DNA of 64,000 bases from Deinococcus hopiensis KR-140 (GTDB lineage Bacteria > Deinococcota > Deinococci > Deinococcales > Deinococcaceae). Made by a program: the position numbers and the translations under genes. Below, one piece after another: positions 62,327-64,000 of this stretch (within the stretch, counting starts at the first letter, position 1; every line of letters starts with the position of its first letter). The notes beneath the pieces were generated by a model that was given only the letters and a program-made list of their open reading frames with translations, had not been told where the DNA came from and made no database searches. The DNA lies in NCBI RefSeq assembly GCF_900176165.1, contig NZ_FWWU01000005.1, positions 310,001 to 374,000 of the forward strand, given 5' to 3'.

Positions 62327-64000
62327 TCCGGATTGCCCGCGTGCAGGTGGAAGCGTTCCGGGGCCTACGAAACGCCGATTTCACCTTCGATGCCCCGCCT
62401 CAGCAGCCGCTTACGGTGTTGCTCGGACCGAACGAGGCGGGAAAGTCCACGCTGCTGGAGTTCATCCGTGAGGTGCTGTTCGGTTCGGGTGACGTGCAGG
62501 GGAGCGTCATCCTGGACGCTGGAGGCCGCCGTTACCGGGTGGCCGCTTCAGGCAGGCGGGTGCGACGCGTGCTGGACCTCACGTCCGGTGAGGAATGCCC
62601 GCCCGGCACCGCCCGTGAGCTGCTGGGGGCCATCGACGATCAGGTGTTCCGGAATGTCTTCGCCTTTGGCCTGACGGAACTCCAGACCCTCTCCAGCCTC
62701 ACCAAACAGGGCGTGCAGGAACGCATCTTCGCGGCGGGCGTAGCGGGTGCGGGCCCTTCGGCACGGGCAGCGGTGGACGCTCTGGAGCAGGAAACCCAGG
62801 AGTACCTCCGCCCCCGCGCGTCTGGAGCCCGGCTCAACGGTGGGGCGCGGGCGTACGCGGAGCTGCGCAAGTTGCAGCGCGGCGCGCAGGAGCAGGCGGG
62901 ACGGTACGCCACATGGACGCAGGAGCGCGGTGCCCTGCAGGAGGGCATCGAGCGAGACAAGCGTACGCAGGAGGCGCTGGGAACCCGCCAGCAGGACCTC
63001 GAACACCTGGTCCGGCTGTGGCCCGGGTGGGTCGACCGCCTACAGGCCCAGGAGGAGCTGGAAGGCCTGGAAGAACCGCCGCCCGGCGGGGCCGTCCGCC
63101 TCCCGGAGCTGCGCGGCCTCCTGGAACGGCAGGGGAACCTGGAGGGTGAACGCGCCGGACTCCGTGGAGAGCTCGGTGCGTTGCCCGCGCCGTCCGCGGC
63201 CCTGCTCACCGCCCAGCCGGAACTGGAGGCCCTCACCAGCGATCTGGCGGCGCATCGGGAACGCCAGCGGGGTCTGGCGCAGCGGGAGATGGAGATCGGC
63301 AGCAGTGGCGAGGACCTGACGCGGCAGCGGACGGCGCTCCCCGTGCCGTGGACCCAGGAAGCCTTGGCGGACTTTCACGCTGCGGAGTATGTTCCGCACG
63401 TCGACGCCCTGGAACGGCGGCTGACTCACGCCGCCGAACGGCACGCGGCGGTGCAGGCTCAGGTGGGCGAAGCGCAGCGCGAGGCGGAGCAGGCGCGGGA
63501 GCAACTCGGTCTCCTGCCACCGCTGGGGTCCCTGGAGGAACCCGCCACGACCGAGGAGGAACACCTGCTGCGGGGGACTGTTGTAGATGCTCAGTCTCGC
63601 TTGGATGCGGCCGTGCAGGCGGCGGACACCCTGAACCCGGACGCGGCGCTGCTCAGCGCCCTGCCTACCCTCCGAGCAACGCTGGAACACGCGCCGCTGC
63701 ACCTCCTGCAGGACCTGCCCCGCCTCCAGCAGGAGGTGCAGCGGCAGGAGGAGCTGCTCCCCAGGATGCTCGCTGAACTGGGCGGTCCGTGGACGGCCGA
63801 TCGCCTGAGTGCCCACCGCCGCGAGGACGAGCAGGCCTGGCGCCAGGGTGCGCAGACCTGGGCGCGGAAGCTGGCGGAGGCCCAGCGGGCGGAGGAGGAA
63901 GCCGGGCGCACCCTGACGGCCCGCGAGCAGGCCCTGCGTGAAAGTGAAGTCCGCCTGCAAGGGCACGCGAAGCTCCCAGAGACGGCAGAGCTCGACCGGC
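62323..64000 (+). CDS. YhaN/SbcC-type SMC-like ATPase (3' end outside window)
   Basis: 559 codons visible from ATG 62323, frame still open at the window end. Walker A GPNEAGKST at 35-43 of MIRIARVQVEAFRGLRNADF-type N-terminus, with AAFGLTEL-like region VFRNVFAFGLTELQTLSSLT, typical of YhaN rather than SbcC. From residue about 180 the chain is coiled coil (ELRKLQRGAQEQAGRYATW; EAQREAEQAREQLGLLPP). The distal Walker B lies beyond the window. Partner of the phosphoesterase before it. Confidence 0.86.
   Translation, partial: MIRIARVQVEAFRGLRNADFTFDAPPQQPLTVLLGPNEAGKSTLLEFIREVLFGSGDVQGSVILDAGGRRYRVAASGRRVRRVLDLTSGEECPPGTARELLGAIDDQVFRNVFAFGLTELQTLSSLTKQGVQERIFAAGVAGAGPSARAAVDALEQETQEYLRPRASGARLNGGARAYAELRKLQRGAQEQAGRYATWTQERGALQEGIERDKRTQEALGTRQQDLEHLVRLWPGWVDRLQAQEELEGLEEPPPGGAVRLPELRGLLERQGNLEGERAGLRGELGALPAPSAALLTAQPELEALTSDLAAHRERQRGLAQREMEIGSSGEDLTRQRTALPVPWTQEALADFHAAEYVPHVDALERRLTHAAERHAAVQAQVGEAQREAEQAREQLGLLPPLGSLEEPATTEEEHLLRGTVVDAQSRLDAAVQAADTLNPDAALLSALPTLRATLEHAPLHLLQDLPRLQQEVQRQEELLPRMLAELGGPWTADRLSAHRREDEQAWRQGAQTWARKLAEAQRAEEEAGRTLTAREQALRESEVRLQGHAKLPETAELDR

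Overview
The window looks like part of a large Deinococcus plasmid or secondary replicon. The basis is high GC coding sequence, iteron-type replication initiators of the RepA-like kind common on Deinococcus megaplasmids, a ParA/ParB pair, NAD-salvage genes, VWA/MerR gene pairs and many IS4, IS5, IS630, IS66 and IS982 type elements or relics. The genus is an inference from protein character; no rRNA or tRNA gene is present to confirm it.

Most striking is the replication content. Four different replication initiator genes (13532-14968 plus; 35587-36984, 47815-49146 and 57129-58547 minus) each lie beside their own array of about ten directly repeated iterons, and the four iteron sequences differ. 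A fifth array (46867-47153) has no initiator of its own and lies beside a decayed parA. Only one intact parAB pair exists (41507-43161), preceded by a perfect 18-bp inverted repeat. Three of the four origins share an AT-rich core, and two share a second block at identical spacing. The molecule reads as several plasmid backbones fused into one, held together by remnants of recombination.

Layout. 0-10.5 kb: two UvrD-type helicases (the first truncated and joined to a tyrosine recombinase tail) and a giant sacsin-like ATPase/DUF3883 gene split by an intact IS5-type element; removing the element restores a single 1494-residue reading frame. 10.7-15.4 kb: hypothetical genes and origin 1. 16.7-19.2 kb: two AT-rich envelope genes of foreign character. 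19.3-21.3 kb: broken IS4 element with a 50-bp perfect palindrome, a frameshifted cold-shock gene and a DnaN sliding-clamp fragment. 21.4-24.8 kb: a minus-strand operon of secreted FlgT-like, CsgG-like and EF-hand-like proteins. 25.0-30.2 kb: a compact plus-strand operon with a three-module FtsK/EssC-like ATPase, a tail-anchored membrane protein and four small or coiled helical proteins, three of which carry a WXG100-like turn; this is the best candidate for an undescribed system (a minimal type VII-like export machine in a diderm).

30.4-34.1 kb: transposase wreckage, a lipoprotein and a VWA gene cut by a transposase. 34.2-43.2 kb: MerR-like regulator, origin 2, WYL regulator, TPR regulator, SbcC tail fragment, hypothetical genes and parAB. 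43.5-46.9 kb: DUF2075 relic, uracil-DNA glycosylase-like gene, cupin, and two genes resembling immunity proteins. 46.9-49.6 kb: fifth iteron array, dead parA, origin 3. 50.7-55.6 kb: intact VWA gene with a consensus promoter, nadV and nadM (nicotinamide to NAD salvage), lipoprotein. 55.7-59.1 kb: two adjacent MITE-like elements, a 47-nt hairpin, IS982 and origin 4. 59.8-64 kb: Uma2-type nuclease gene, VWA tail relic, and an SbcD/YhaO plus YhaN-type SMC-like pair running off the end.

Relic genes are numerous (at least fifteen), and several differ from functional genes by single-base indels, so either decay is active or some homopolymer errors remain in the assembly.
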